Shown here: one piece after another, positions 16,375 through 25,981 of the stretch | Position numbering within the stretch: position 1 is the stretch's first letter | Layout of the letters: each line of letters starts with the position of its first letter | NCBI GenBank assembly: GCA_036336715.1 | Contig: JAYZFP010000150.1 | Coordinates: 1-64,000 of the forward strand | Direction: 5' to 3' | Source of the DNA: JABAAE01 sp036336715 | GTDB taxonomy: Bacteria > Planctomycetota > Planctomycetia > Pirellulales > Pirellulaceae | DNA: 64,000 nt | Notes under the pieces: model-generated | What the model was told of the DNA's origin: nothing | Seen by the model: the letters and a program-made list of their open reading frames with translations, nothing else | Databases searched by the model: none | Made by a program: the position numbers and the translations under genes

Positions 16375-18087
16375 TCACCATTTCAAACCGAACTGATCAC
16401 CGCCGGCACCACCACCGGTTCCACCCTTGAGCGGTTTATTCCTCTTTTTGACCGCCATCTCTCTAGCGGGTTCCTTGCTTTCCTTTTCTTCAGGTTTCTT
16501 TTCTTCCCGCACAGGTTCCGGCAGCAGAGACTTGATGGAAAGACTCATCTTCTGTTTGTCCGGGTCCAACGAAAGAACCTTGCACTCAATTTCCTGCCCT
16601 TCGGTGAGTACCGAGGCAACTGACTTGACACGTTCGTGTGCAATTTCCGAAATGTGAACCAGACCTTCCACGCCGGTCTCAAGCTTGATGAAAGCTCCAA
16701 AATCGGCAATTTTGGAAACGGTTCCCTTGACCGTCGATTCCGCCGGGTATTTTTCGCTGACACGCTTCCAGGGGTGCTCAACGGTGTCCCGGTGGGAAAG
16801 TTGAATCTTGCCCGTTTCCTTGTTGATTTTTTCGATTCGCACGGAGACATCCTGTCCATCCTCAAAAACCTCCTTGGGATGCTTGATATGATGCCAACTG
16901 CATTTGCTGATGTGTATCAGCCCTTCGACTCCACTCCCGATATTCACGAATGCACCAAAGTCTCTCAGCTTGGTGATCTTCCCTTCAATCACAGAGCCGA
17001 CCTCGAACTCTTCGAGAATCTCCTTTTTCCGCTCATTCAACTCTTTTTCCAGAATGGAACGGCGGCTGAGGACAAGATTCTTTTTCTTCTTGTTCGCCTC
17101 GGTAATCACACATTCCATGGTCTGGTTGATGAATGCGCCAAGGTTATCCACGCGAGAGACATCTATCTGGCTGGCGGGAATAAAACCCCGAATGTTGTTG
17201 ACCGAACATTCCAAACCGCCAGTATTGGATCCGGTGATCCGAACTTCGATCCGCTTGCCAACTTCGAGGTCACTCCAGTCAGCCACGGCAACCGCCGCCC
17301 CGGGTAACGCCAGCTCGTAAAGATTGTCATCCGAGTTGAATCCGGTAACCACCACGTCGGTCATGGTCCCCGGTTCGGGCTCCTTTTTGAATTGCTTTGC
17401 AGGCAGAACCCCGTCGTACTGCCCCTTTAAAAGAAAGAAAACATGATCACCGTGCGACTTGGTGACGGTCCCCTTGATTCGCGAGTTGACGGCAAGTTCC
17501 GCATCAGCACCTTCGGCAGCACTTTCCATCAACTGGCTGACACTTTTTCCTTCCAGAACCTCCTCGGCCTCTTTTTCCCATTGCTGCCCAAGATCAGTTA
17601 CCGAGGGTCCAATGTCGACAGGTTCGACTTTTTCAGCCACATCCCCGGCAATGGGAACTGTAGATTCCTGGGCATCCTTGACTGCCTTGGGCACGAGAAC
17701 TTCGTCCGTCGTTTCAGACCGTTGGGAGCCGATCTTGATTTTTGGTTTTTCAGCCTCGGCAGTTCCGGTTGACTCTTCGGCCGCACCGACATCTTCAGTG
17801 GAATCATCTTCAGCAGACGTTGAGGCAGCTCCAGGCTCCTCGGAACCTGTGATTCCACCGCCATCCGATTCAACACTTTCCGGAGAAGGACTTGACTGGT
17901 CAGCGTCGCTGACTGCTTCGGAAACCTCCGCTGATGGCGAGTCCGGAGAGGTCGGAACCTCTTCAACGGGTGACGTACCAGAATCCGATACCGCTTCACC
18001 GGCGACCTGCTGCTCAACGGATTCGTTGGAGTCCACAGCCTGAAGATTGTCCTTTTCGTTTTGAAGCTCTGCAGGGTTATTCGACAT
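16375..18087 (-). CDS. S1-domain RNA-binding protein (ribosomal protein S1-like)
   Basis: The protein has 570 residues. The first 200 are acidic and rich in Ser, Glu and Asp, probably disordered. Four S1 (OB-fold) repeats follow at about 203-265, 280-345, 367-437 and 455-525. The last two are canonical (G-K-I-T-K-L-R-D-F-G-A-F-V-N with G-V-E-G-L-I-H-I-S, and G-T-V-S-K-I-A-D-F-G-A-F-I-K with G-V-E-G-L-V-H-I-S). A basic, Gly-rich tail ends in F-G-L-K-W. The role is binding mRNA on the 30S subunit, or related RNA handling. Ribosomal S1 often has six repeats, so this may be the genome's S1 or a paralogue. It is monocistronic. Confidence 0.88.
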   Translation of the reverse strand: MSNNPAELQNEKDNLQAVDSNESVEQQVAGEAVSDSGTSPVEEVPTSPDSPSAEVSEAVSDADQSSPSPESVESDGGGITGSEEPGAASTSAEDDSTEDVGAAEESTGTAEAEKPKIKIGSQRSETTDEVLVPKAVKDAQESTVPIAGDVAEKVEPVDIGPSVTDLGQQWEKEAEEVLEGKSVSQLMESAAEGADAELAVNSRIKGTVTKSHGDHVFFLLKGQYDGVLPAKQFKKEPEPGTMTDVVVTGFNSDDNLYELALPGAAVAVADWSDLEVGKRIEVRITGSNTGGLECSVNNIRGFIPASQIDVSRVDNLGAFINQTMECVITEANKKKKNLVLSRRSILEKELNERKKEILEEFEVGSVIEGKITKLRDFGAFVNIGSGVEGLIHISKCSWHHIKHPKEVFEDGQDVSVRIEKINKETGKIQLSHRDTVEHPWKRVSEKYPAESTVKGTVSKIADFGAFIKLETGVEGLVHISEIAHERVKSVASVLTEGQEIECKVLSLDPDKQKMSLSIKSLLPEPVREEKKPEEKESKEPAREMAVKKRNKPLKGGTGGGAGGDQFGLKW

Positions 18088-18290
18088 GCGAAACGTAATC
18101 TAAACTCGTACCATAAATCAGAACGCGTTCAGTTTAACACGATCGACCAATTGTCGACTAGTAAAAAGACGGACTTCTTACCATTTTTGTGCTGGCCATG
18201 CGGATGGATTCATACCATTCCAGGAGGCCCTTTTTTCTCACAACAATTCCTGAAACCGAGAGTTTTTTGCCATCGATTCGGCAAGGATTC

Positions 18291-18674
18291 CTAGTCTTCC
18301 ACCCGGTACCCGTCCCGGTCGATCAATTCAAACAGATGCCCATTGGGGTCCCGAAAGAACAGTCGCCGAAATGGGGTGGGACGAATCGGTTCCAAAAGCT
18401 CGCAGCCGTTTTCCTTGATGCGCTGAATGACTCCCTCAAAATCGTCAGAAGGGTGAAAAAATGCGTAATGCCTTCCGAATTCTTCATCGTCGGGACGATT
18501 GACCTTTTCCAGACCGAGCAAGTGAAGCTGCTGACCATCCGCTATCTCCAGCCAGTCCGCCTCAATATCAATGTTTCCCGGCATACGCAGTGGTTTCCAA
18601 CGCAAGACCTTTTGGAAAAAACGGCTGGTTGCAGCCACATTTTCAGTTGGGAGGGTAAGGTGTGCAAAACTCAT
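18291..18674 (-). CDS. VOC-family (glyoxalase/bleomycin-resistance-like) protein
   Basis: This is a 127-residue single vicinal-oxygen-chelate domain. It has two beta-alpha-beta modules, with M-S-F-A-H-L-T-L-P giving a likely metal His, D-G-Q-Q-L-H-L-L in the middle, R-H-Y-A-F-F-H-P starting the second half, and F-F-R-D-P-N-G-H-L-F-E-L-I-D-R-D-G giving the terminal Glu. The P-N-G-x-x-x-E-L ending is the best-known signature of the family. The metal-binding set looks complete, so enzyme activity is possible, but the substrate cannot be deduced. It stands between spacers of about 200 and 320 bp. Confidence 0.85.
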   Translation of the reverse strand: MSFAHLTLPTENVAATSRFFQKVLRWKPLRMPGNIDIEADWLEIADGQQLHLLGLEKVNRPDDEEFGRHYAFFHPSDDFEGVIQRIKENGCELLEPIRPTPFRRLFFRDPNGHLFELIDRDGYRVED

Positions 18675-18997
18675 TTGTCTCGTCTCTGGGGGTCACGGCC
18701 TGGCTGGGTCGAAGAAACGGAACGACCAAATCACCCAACCAGAAAAGACTACCTATTTTCAGTGTTTGCTCCAATGCAGCCAGATCAGAGATTTGATCCA
18801 GGTCGAATACCAAAAAAAAATTCTAAAGTCATTCCTGCAAAAAAACACTCAAGTTCTGATTGCCGCGGCAATAGTTTCGTGGCTTTGAAATGACTTACTC
18901 AAAGCTCCCACCCTGAAACCGGACGCAGCCCCGACCGCACCCTGCCCCCCTCGGCGGCTACCTCTGGCATTCCTACCTACCTCAAGAAAGGTTTCCC
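18675..18997. other. Intergenic, promoter region of the small gene
   Basis: This 323-bp stretch separates the VOC gene from the plus-strand small gene at 18998. It holds an AT-rich run around 18810-18850 (A9 and a run of T-T-C-T-A-A-A) that could include a promoter. No other gene was seen. Confidence 0.35.
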
Positions 18998-19192
18998 ATG
19001 AGCGAAATCGCAGTTGCCAAATTAAGAAATCGAATGTTGAAAGACACAGAAGGGTTTCTTTCTCAGAGACTCTCAATTGATGCCCATCAGAAAAAAAATC
19101 CCGAAAAGGAATTCCATGAGTATTTTCGCAGATTCGCCCTGCGTCATGGCAAATTACTCAATACCGGCCACCAGGATCAAATATCGATTTGA
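18998..19192 (+). CDS. Small basic cytoplasmic protein, unrecognised (64 aa)
   Basis: The 64-residue protein has no signal peptide or membrane segment. It is helical and charged, with K-L-R-N-R-M-L-K near the start and E-K-E-F-H-E-Y-F-R-R-F-A-L-R-H-G-K near the end. AAGAAAGG lies about 8 bases before the ATG, and a strong terminator follows 30 bp after the stop, so this is a complete small transcription unit. No family was recognised. A nucleic-acid- or protein-binding role is possible from the charge, nothing more. It is convergent with the amidase gene. Confidence 0.6.
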   Translation: MSEIAVAKLRNRMLKDTEGFLSQRLSIDAHQKKNPEKEFHEYFRRFALRHGKLLNTGHQDQISI

Positions 19193-19222
19193 TCTTTCAA
19201 ATCCCCAATGAAACGTCTCCTG

Positions 19223-19265
19223 AAACACGTGGCTTTTCCCGGATGGAAAGCCACGTGTTTTTTTA
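19223..19265 (+). terminator. Rho-independent terminator
   Basis: AAACACGTGGCTTT pairs with AAAGCCACGTGTTT, a 14-bp perfect stem that can extend by two or three pairs with one bulged T, followed by T7. It ends the 64-residue gene. Because it also overlaps the stop of the convergent amidase gene, it can serve both directions, but the T-run favours the plus strand. Confidence 0.93.
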
Positions 19266-20960
19266 TTTACCTTCAACCGGATCCGCCGATTTTGACTCGT
19301 CATTCATTTTTTTCATTTCCGCTTCCAGTGGAGGCTGTCGCAAATGAGCCTCGTGCAAATTCTGGTAAGCGAGGCCCAGGGCCATCAAATCGGACTCACC
19401 GTTCAACCGCCCGGTAAATACGGTTGAAAAAGGCATTTCAACATCCATTCTTTTTTTGAAACCGACTGGCATCACCAGGCTGGGATGACCCGTCAGGTTG
19501 GTATGGACCAGGTCATTGGCGTTCACCAGCAGGTCGACCCCCTCCATCAGTTCTTCGAACTGTTTCTGCAGCAGGCTTCTCACCCGCATCGCCCTCACGT
19601 AGTCAACACCGGACACAAAAGAAGCCTTACGGAAGATTGCCGGCCAGGCATTCAGTCCCTCCACGTCTCCTCCCCGGGTCAGTTCATCGAACGCGGCCGC
19701 AGCCTCGATATCCAGGACTGTCGTCAAACCGCGAACGGGAATTTCTGTCGGCAGCGTAACCTCCTTGAGCTGAACGCCCAGCTCTTTCAGCTTTGCAATG
19801 TCGGAACGGTCCTCAAGGGGGGTTCTTCCCCGGGTGTAACCAACGGTCAACCGGGTCAAGTCGGTTTCAGGCGGCCAGGCAAAATCCCGGGTCACCGCAG
19901 TCGGATCCAGGCCATCCTCACCATGAATCGCCGACAGAACCAGTGCGCAATCCTCAACGCTGCGGGTGATCGGCCCCACCTTGTCCATCGACCAGGAGAG
20001 AGCCATGCAGCCTGCCCGGCTCACACGACCAAACGTGGGCCGCAGCCCGGTCGCACCGCAACGTCGACTGGGTGAAACAATGCTCCCCAGGGTCTCGGTC
20101 CCCAGCGTAAAACCACACAACCCCGCAACAACTGCTGACGCGCTTCCAGCCGAAGAACCACTTGAGCCTACCCTGTAATTCCAGGGACAGCGGGTCATTC
20201 CGCCGAACCAGCGATCGCCCATTGCCAGCGCCCCCATGGTCAACTTGGCAACCAGCACCGCACCGGCCTGCTCAAGTCTCGCAGCCACGGTCGCCGTCTG
20301 TGGCAATCTTTGCTCGCGGTACTGGGGCGCTCCCCAGGTTGTGGGATAGCCGGGTACCGCCACCAGGTCCTTGGCACCCCAGGGAATGCCGTGCAGGGGG
20401 CCCCGATAATTACCCCTGGCAATTTCTTCATCCGCTCGCCGCGCCTGCTTGAGAGCCAGGTCTTCGGTCACCGTGACAACGCAATTCAACAGGGGGTTGT
20501 ACTTTTCAATCCGGCGAAGGTAAATCCGCGTCAATTCCACCGAGGAAAGCTTTTTGCTGCGAATGAGGGAAGCCAACTTTGTCACCGGCAGAAACGCAAG
20601 CTGATCGTCGCTTTCCGGCCTGCCCCCGATTCCCCGGTCCAACATGCCGGGAGCTCGATCGGGCACTCCATTCTCTCCGGCAGAGGCAGCCATTGTCTTG
20701 AAATGGACAGCCGGACCAATGTCGTTGGTCAGTTTGACTTTTCGCAAAGCTTCCAGGTTACGGTTGGCGTACTGGAGCGACCTCGCAGCTTGCTCTCTCT
20801 GCTCCTCGGTCAACTCCAGGCCAGCAATCCACTCAGCATCCTGGATCATCTGCGGTGTAATTTGCAGCTCATCTGCTGCCCTGGCTGCCAATGCCCTGCC
20901 AAAAACAGCCGATCCGATTCCCAGACCGGCAACTGCCTTGATAATCTGCCTGCGGTTCAT
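19263..20960 (-). CDS. Exported amidase (amidase-signature family, GatA-like)
   Basis: The protein has 565 residues. Its start M-N-R-R-Q-I-I-K-A-V-A-G-L-G with twin Arg and then A-L-A-A-R-A indicates Tat export. The catalytic Ser-cisSer-Lys triad of the amidase-signature family is visible: Lys in I-P-W-G-A-K-D-L, Ser in G-S-S-G-S-S-A-G-S-A-S and Ser in L-G-T-E-T-L-G-S-I-V. These enzymes hydrolyse amides; in planctomycetes exported members are common and the substrate is unknown. It is not the GatA subunit of the tRNA amidotransferase, because it is exported and has about 110 extra N-terminal residues. I chose the ATG at 20960, although the frame stays open further to 21098. Confidence 0.9.
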   Translation of the reverse strand: MNRRQIIKAVAGLGIGSAVFGRALAARAADELQITPQMIQDAEWIAGLELTEEQREQAARSLQYANRNLEALRKVKLTNDIGPAVHFKTMAASAGENGVPDRAPGMLDRGIGGRPESDDQLAFLPVTKLASLIRSKKLSSVELTRIYLRRIEKYNPLLNCVVTVTEDLALKQARRADEEIARGNYRGPLHGIPWGAKDLVAVPGYPTTWGAPQYREQRLPQTATVAARLEQAGAVLVAKLTMGALAMGDRWFGGMTRCPWNYRVGSSGSSAGSASAVVAGLCGFTLGTETLGSIVSPSRRCGATGLRPTFGRVSRAGCMALSWSMDKVGPITRSVEDCALVLSAIHGEDGLDPTAVTRDFAWPPETDLTRLTVGYTRGRTPLEDRSDIAKLKELGVQLKEVTLPTEIPVRGLTTVLDIEAAAAFDELTRGGDVEGLNAWPAIFRKASFVSGVDYVRAMRVRSLLQKQFEELMEGVDLLVNANDLVHTNLTGHPSLVMPVGFKKRMDVEMPFSTVFTGRLNGESDLMALGLAYQNLHEAHLRQPPLEAEMKKMNDESKSADPVEGK

Positions 20961-21297
20961 TTCCCTGTCCTGTACCTGGTGTTCTGATTCACATCTTAAC
21001 ATGAAGGGAATCGGCGAAAACCTGAAGCCCCGGAAACTGAAAGTCCCGCTCTCCCATTTCCGCGGCCCCGTACCGGACCAAGAATGGCGATTAGCCAACG
21101 GACGCGGAGAACAGAATTAGAAATTTGGGAGCCGAATCCCGGGAAACGGTTGCCTCCCTCACCGCGTTTTCCGGGCAATCACTGCCGTGCGGGAAGAATT
21201 CCGCCCGGAAACACAGCCTGGATTGCGATCCGTTTGCATGAAGCCACCGCAGGCAATCCAACAGAAACCTGGCCTGGAATGCCGTTACGTGACCGTT
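20961..21297. other. Intergenic, no gene seen
   Basis: This 337-bp space lies between the amidase and the glycosyltransferase 2 gene, both on the minus strand. Short open frames have no start context and no family. It presumably holds the amidase promoter. Confidence 0.35.
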
Positions 21298-22545
21298 TCA
21301 GATGGAAGAGGTTTGGTCCACGGGCAGGGAACTGGCTGCAAAGGGCTGGTCATCCAGCACCCGGATATCGAACCGGTTCCGGATTTCATAGGTCACGTTG
21401 CGCCATTGAATTTTCTTGGCAAACGTCGCCTTGAGTGCCGCCAGGGAATAGACCAGCAAAGCCGCCGGGATCAGAAGAAAGCACTTGGCCAGCCGCCCCG
21501 GGGTTCGCGGTCCGAGACGTGTATCCATTTCGGGACCCACGGCTCGTACGGCCGATTCCGTAAGCAGGTAGGCTGAAAACAACATCAGGTGAATGGTCAT
21601 CAGTCCCGCCAGCAAAGTAACGCCATTTAGCAGGCTGCCACCGGAAAACTCAACCACCATCACGACCAGGGAAGCGAGGACCATGTTGATGGTAAACAAC
21701 ATGTGCAAAAACGTTCCCACGAAGCCCCACTCGTAGATCCGCGACCATGTCAGCATCCGGCTGTTGTAGCGAATGCTGAACGCGAAATCACATTCCTCCC
21801 TGTTCACCGAAACGAGGTCGGATACAAAAACGGTCTTGATGCTCAGTTTTCGCATCGCGCCGTCAATCGGACCATCATCGACAATGGTTTTTCGCCATTG
21901 TTCCACCAAACCTGAATCCTTGACGTCCTGCAACCGCATTGCACAACTGCCGGCCCAGGTGTGTTTGAACAGAAAGGTCACTACCAGGGCCCCGGCATTC
22001 CAGAGTGACCGGATGATGGAACCGCCCCGGTTCTCCGCCGGGGAAAACCACTGGTTGCCGGTCACGACACCGATCGCCGGATCCTTTAGCGGACTGACCA
22101 GTTTTTTCAGCCAATGGACCGACGGCGCAATGTCGGCATCCGCCAGGGCAATGACTTCGGTATCCTCTGAGATTTCGGAGATCGCCTGCACAATTGCACT
22201 GCATTTCAGGCTGCAGGTTTTGAGACGTTCCTCAAGGATGGAAATTCGGATCCGGGGATGGTTTTCAAATTCACGCAGTGTCTCCCAGACGGGATCCGTC
22301 TGGCTGTCGACAATGATCCGCAACTCGTAGTCGGAATAATCCTGTTCCAGCAGGTTTCCAATGGTCTTTCCGACAAACGGGTCCTTACCCCGCAGAGACA
22401 GGATTACCGAGGCTCGTGGCTGGTATCCCGGATTTCGGGGGGATGTAGCATTGGGAAAAACGAGTCGGAACCATACGGCCCACGCGAAATGGTAGACCGC
22501 GTACGAGACACATGTCCAGAACAAGATGGTTGACAGTGTTGGCAT
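21298..22545 (-). CDS. Membrane glycosyltransferase, family 2 / ceramide-glucosyltransferase-like (GT21-like)
   Basis: The protein has about 415 residues. An N-terminal membrane helix (I-L-F-W-T-C-V-S-Y-A-V-Y) leads into a GT-A domain with A-D-A-D-I-A-P (metal-binding DxD), T-G-N-Q-W-F-S-P and V-D-D-G-P-I-D-G-A. At least three C-terminal membrane helices follow, and then W-R-N-V-T-Y-E-I near the end. The layout resembles HpnI and ceramide glucosyltransferase-like enzymes that act on a lipid acceptor at the membrane. A TTG at 22575 is also open, but the ATG at 22545 is a better start. It is 171 bp downstream of the glycosyltransferase gene at 22717, so it may or may not share that operon. Donor and acceptor are unknown. 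Confidence 0.87.
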   Translation of the reverse strand: MPTLSTILFWTCVSYAVYHFAWAVWFRLVFPNATSPRNPGYQPRASVILSLRGKDPFVGKTIGNLLEQDYSDYELRIIVDSQTDPVWETLREFENHPRIRISILEERLKTCSLKCSAIVQAISEISEDTEVIALADADIAPSVHWLKKLVSPLKDPAIGVVTGNQWFSPAENRGGSIIRSLWNAGALVVTFLFKHTWAGSCAMRLQDVKDSGLVEQWRKTIVDDGPIDGAMRKLSIKTVFVSDLVSVNREECDFAFSIRYNSRMLTWSRIYEWGFVGTFLHMLFTINMVLASLVVMVVEFSGGSLLNGVTLLAGLMTIHLMLFSAYLLTESAVRAVGPEMDTRLGPRTPGRLAKCFLLIPAALLVYSLAALKATFAKKIQWRNVTYEIRNRFDIRVLDDQPFAASSLPVDQTSSI

Positions 22546-22716
22546 CCGATCTTCTTGATAGTTCGACCTGTTCAAAAACCCACGTTAAAGTCTAGTTGAT
22601 CATTGGGTCAATCAAGAGTCTCATTTCTTTTTTTTACGCCCCAATTCAGTCTTTAATCGTTATTTTCGGCAACCCGGACAACTGGCCACCTGTTCGCCGC
22701 AGGGACTGTGCCCCCG

Positions 22717-23595
22717 TCATTGCCGAAACAGGCTGTACACTAGACGGGCCAGCCGGGGGAAATCCCGCAGAAATGAAAGCAGTGGCAGGCGATTGGCTCT
22801 CACCAGCTCGCCGGAGCGGGGAAGTCGGTGGGTGGCAACAGATCCCGAGACGTAATTCGATCCACCCGCAAGTGCCTTGTTACGCCTGGCCTCGGACCCG
22901 GATACGTAAGCCCTCATGCGTCCCCCGGCATGAGTGTAGTCGTGATTTTGATGTCCGGCAAAAAGGCACTCGGTCACATCGATTACGGGCGAGTTGTTTT
23001 TTGCCATTTCCGCCACCATCCAGTTATCCCAATTCCCTCTGCCAATGGCAAAGGCCGGAATTTCACGATAGGCCTCACGCGGAAAGACAAAATAATCCTT
23101 GCAGAGGATGGAAGCCAGTTTGCCTTCGCGGGCCACCCTTGCCATCAATTTTTCCTCCCACCCCACCTCGGAAAACGGGATTGGCTCCAACTGGTCAAAA
23201 TTGGTCCTCTGCCCGATCAACAGAAAGGTGTCGAGTTGCAAATCGTCAATTTTCTGTAGCGTGAATGGCAAACTTGAATTGAAAACAATGTCGGAATTGA
23301 CATACATCATGATCGGCGAACCGGACGCTTCGATGGCCTGTGAAAAGATGCTGTCCAGCCGGGGGGTGCCCTCGTCATTTCGCTCCACGTGCGGGAAATG
23401 GCGAATGGAAAACTCCTCCGCAATTTCGGCGACACCCGGGTCATTTCCAAAGAGGAAAATATCCACCTGGTCGCGATGCTGGCACCAGCTTGTGATGGCA
23501 TTCCGCTGGATCATCCCGATATGTCCCTCGAAAGCCTTGGGAGCAGCAAACAGGGTTGCCGCAGACGCCATTTTGTTTCCGGATTGACCGTTCAT
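22717..23595 (-). CDS. GT-A-type glycosyltransferase-like protein
   Basis: This 292-residue cytoplasmic protein has no signal or membrane segment. It has the GT-A pattern: I-F-L-F-G-N-D, a D-x-D-like M-Y-V-N-S-D-I-V-F (about residue 100) and K-D-Y-F-V-F-P-R-E-A-Y with G-R-G-N-W-D-N-W-M-V in the acceptor half. A basic C-terminal tail follows. I did not place it in a CAZy family; it resembles planctomycete proteins of uncharacterised glycosyltransferase type. It starts 9 bp after the GT8 gene, so they form an operon, and a sugar-transfer role in surface glycan assembly follows from context. Confidence 0.75.
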   Translation of the reverse strand: MNGQSGNKMASAATLFAAPKAFEGHIGMIQRNAITSWCQHRDQVDIFLFGNDPGVAEIAEEFSIRHFPHVERNDEGTPRLDSIFSQAIEASGSPIMMYVNSDIVFNSSLPFTLQKIDDLQLDTFLLIGQRTNFDQLEPIPFSEVGWEEKLMARVAREGKLASILCKDYFVFPREAYREIPAFAIGRGNWDNWMVAEMAKNNSPVIDVTECLFAGHQNHDYTHAGGRMRAYVSGSEARRNKALAGGSNYVSGSVATHRLPRSGELVRANRLPLLSFLRDFPRLARLVYSLFRQ

Positions 23596-23604
23596 CCAAA
23601 ACCC

Positions 23605-24657
23605 TTACCAGATGGAGACGGCTTTACGGTAGAAGATGGTCCCGCGTTTGATAACGCCAACGCAAACCCAGTCTATCCATTTTTGCAGGCTGAATGCTGG
23701 ACGGACTGGTCGCCACGCATTCCACGCCGTCTGATCCAACGACTGAAAGAACTCATCACGATAGGCGTGATCTATCCCGTAATGCCAGGGCTTCCATTCC
23801 GTGGTGAAATGCACCACCTGAGGATCTTCGAGCATCAAATCAAAATCTTCGCCGGAAACCGGGCTGTAGCGTGCGTCGGGATATTCAAAGGCGTGCGAGC
23901 CGAGATTCCACTGCAGTCCGATTTCCTTCCACTGGTCGTGAAGTACGACGTTCAGGGCGTATTGGTCCCAGCACCAGATGTGTTCTTCATTCTCCCGCAT
24001 GCAGTCAATCAATCGCTGCGAAATATTCCGCTGCCTCCACTGCTGCAGATCGATCAACATCACACCACTGTTGAAATACCGGGCTTTGGAATCGATGCCC
24101 AGCTCTTCGTAGTTCCCCACCGGACAAAAACTGGCCAGGTACGGATTGGCTAGACGAAAATTATCCATCCCGTGACTGGCATCGATGTTGGGACACGCAA
24201 TGTCCGGAACCGCTCCAATCGTCGCACCCTCCAGGTCCATTTCCCAGAGTTCCACGAGGTCGCCCCGGATCAGCAGGTCACAGTCGAGGTACAGGATCTT
24301 GTGGATGGAAGCGGGCAAGACCTCCGAAAGGAGCAATCGATAATAGGCTGTATGCGATACATGGTGGGAAACCTGGAAGTTCTGCAGGATTTCGGCATTA
24401 AAGGTCACCCATTCGAGGTGAATCGGATGATCCGCAAGCGACTCTTTCAGACGATGCCTGTTTTCCTCCGAGACCCCTCCATCGAGAATCAGGACATGCA
24501 GTTCAGATCCGACCCTCAGGTTTTGACCTGCTGAATACAGCATCGCCGCCAGTGGCATCACGTAGGCATCATCGGTAGCGCAGACCAGCAGCGGATCCGT
24601 CGAACGGACGGAATCAAGGCTGATTTCCAACTGGGAGGGCTGCAGGTTCGTGATCAT
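23605..24657 (-). CDS. Glycosyltransferase family 8
   Basis: This 350-residue protein matches GT8: L-L-V-C-A-T-D-D-A-Y at the start of the nucleotide-binding fold, S-H-T-A-Y-Y-R-L-L, the metal-binding L-Y-L-D-C-D-L-L-I, and H-F-T-T-E-W-K-P-W near the end. GT8 enzymes transfer glucose or galactose from UDP-sugars to lipopolysaccharide or other glycans with retention of configuration. Spacing to neighbours is 12 bp upstream and 9 bp downstream, so it is cotranscribed with the genes at 24670 and 22717. The specific sugar is not predictable. Confidence 0.92.
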   Translation of the reverse strand: MITNLQPSQLEISLDSVRSTDPLLVCATDDAYVMPLAAMLYSAGQNLRVGSELHVLILDGGVSEENRHRLKESLADHPIHLEWVTFNAEILQNFQVSHHVSHTAYYRLLLSEVLPASIHKILYLDCDLLIRGDLVELWEMDLEGATIGAVPDIACPNIDASHGMDNFRLANPYLASFCPVGNYEELGIDSKARYFNSGVMLIDLQQWRQRNISQRLIDCMRENEEHIWCWDQYALNVVLHDQWKEIGLQWNLGSHAFEYPDARYSPVSGEDFDLMLEDPQVVHFTTEWKPWHYGIDHAYRDEFFQSLDQTAWNAWRPVRPAFSLQKWIDWVCVGVIKRGTIFYRKAVSIW

Positions 24658-24669
24658 GAATTACGGTAA

Positions 24670-25950
24670 TTATCCTGAATTTGTATTTCGCCCCAACACC
24701 CGGCCAGCCAATTCACCCGCCTTGATGAACGGTGAAATCACGGGATTGTTGAACACGTTTTCGATGGTTGACTGGGCACGGCCAAATTCCCGCTCCAGCA
24801 GTTCGTTCCGCTCTCGGACCATGGCCAACTCTCGCTGAAGATTGGCGATCTGTGCCTTCCATTCCAATTCTTCACCGGACTCAATCAGCTGGTGGCCGTT
24901 GAAGAGGAATTCGTACCCGATTGCAGCCGAGCTCAGAGGACTCTCAACGGAAACCAGCTGCTCCGGGGCCCGGCCCGCCTCGTGGCTCAACATCTGCTCC
25001 ACCAGGAATTTCAGTCTTTCAACCGCCGGGGTTCGGCATTCCAGGTTGTCATGCAAAAAATATTCCTGTTGCGCCATTTTCCTGTCAGGCGGGCTAAACA
25101 ACTCATCGATCACCTGGTGCATCTGTTGCCTGTCGCGGATCTGCCATGCCGAACCGGTCAACTGGGGACAGTCGTTGTATTCCAGTACGGCAGTCGGCAG
25201 GTCGAGCAGCATTCCTTCCAGCATCGACGTCGAAGGGGTCGTGATCAGGGCATCACACTCGCCCAGCATGTCAACCAACTCTCCACCATCAAGACTCCCC
25301 AGGTTGTTTTCCACTTCAAGGAACTCATCCAATCCCCCGGTCAGCCGCCAGACGACCTCCACAGATTCCTTTTTTTCAAGGAAAAGTTCTTTCAGGTCCG
25401 ACAAACTGGATGCGACTTTTTGGAATTGATCTTCGGTAAAAGCGGGCCACTTGGCAGTCGTGACCAAAACCCGCTTTTTTCGGCGGCTTTCAGGTGAAGC
25501 ACCTCCACCCGAGGGGTTCCGATCCGGTCCGAAACACTCACCGACCAGCGAATCCAGCCGGGGCAAGCCAATCAGCTCAACCTTTTCCCGGTTTCCCCAG
25601 TAAGCCAGCATCCTCGCTTGTGAGCGTCCAATCGTGGCCACCTTGTCAGAAAGGACCGGTCGCATGGTCCACGGGCAGGCGGGTTCATCCTGCCTGTTTT
25701 CAAAGGCATTTCGCCACTCGAGAATCCCATCGATCGCATAGAGGGTCCGGCACCCCTTTTCCTTGAGCTCTCCAATCGCCGTCCGAAATCGTTGAAAATG
25801 TTCGGAAAAGAAAATTGCCAGGTCCTGACCGGTGGCAACCCGGCCCAGCCGTTCAGGCGGTACGATTTCGATTTCAAAGTGATCCATCAACGGCCGCGCA
25901 TGATGAAGGACCTCCTCTTCGGTCCCCGCGTAAAAAATCTTTGCGCACAT
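24670..25950 (-). CDS. GT-B-like glycan/polyol-phosphate transferase with coiled coil, tentative
   Basis: The protein has 426 residues. The first 340 have a two-domain, GT-B-like pattern: L-I-G-L-P-R-L-D-S-L in the middle, V-L-V-T-T-A-K-W-P-A-F and then a late C-D-A-L-I-T-T-P-S-T-S-M-L-E-G, typical of the nucleotide-binding half of capsule-type enzymes (CDP-glycerol or surface-glycan synthase-like). After about residue 345 there is a heptad region rich in Glu, Arg and Leu (L-Q-R-E-L-A-M-V-R-E-R-N-E-L-L-E), which predicts a coiled coil. No membrane segment is present. The gene begins 31 bp after the DUF1559 gene. The precise activity is uncertain. Confidence 0.65.
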   Translation of the reverse strand: MCAKIFYAGTEEEVLHHARPLMDHFEIEIVPPERLGRVATGQDLAIFFSEHFQRFRTAIGELKEKGCRTLYAIDGILEWRNAFENRQDEPACPWTMRPVLSDKVATIGRSQARMLAYWGNREKVELIGLPRLDSLVGECFGPDRNPSGGGASPESRRKKRVLVTTAKWPAFTEDQFQKVASSLSDLKELFLEKKESVEVVWRLTGGLDEFLEVENNLGSLDGGELVDMLGECDALITTPSTSMLEGMLLDLPTAVLEYNDCPQLTGSAWQIRDRQQMHQVIDELFSPPDRKMAQQEYFLHDNLECRTPAVERLKFLVEQMLSHEAGRAPEQLVSVESPLSSAAIGYEFLFNGHQLIESGEELEWKAQIANLQRELAMVRERNELLEREFGRAQSTIENVFNNPVISPFIKAGELAGRVLGRNTNSG

Positions 25951-25981
25951 GAATCAATCCGCAGCCGTCTATTGAACGAAA

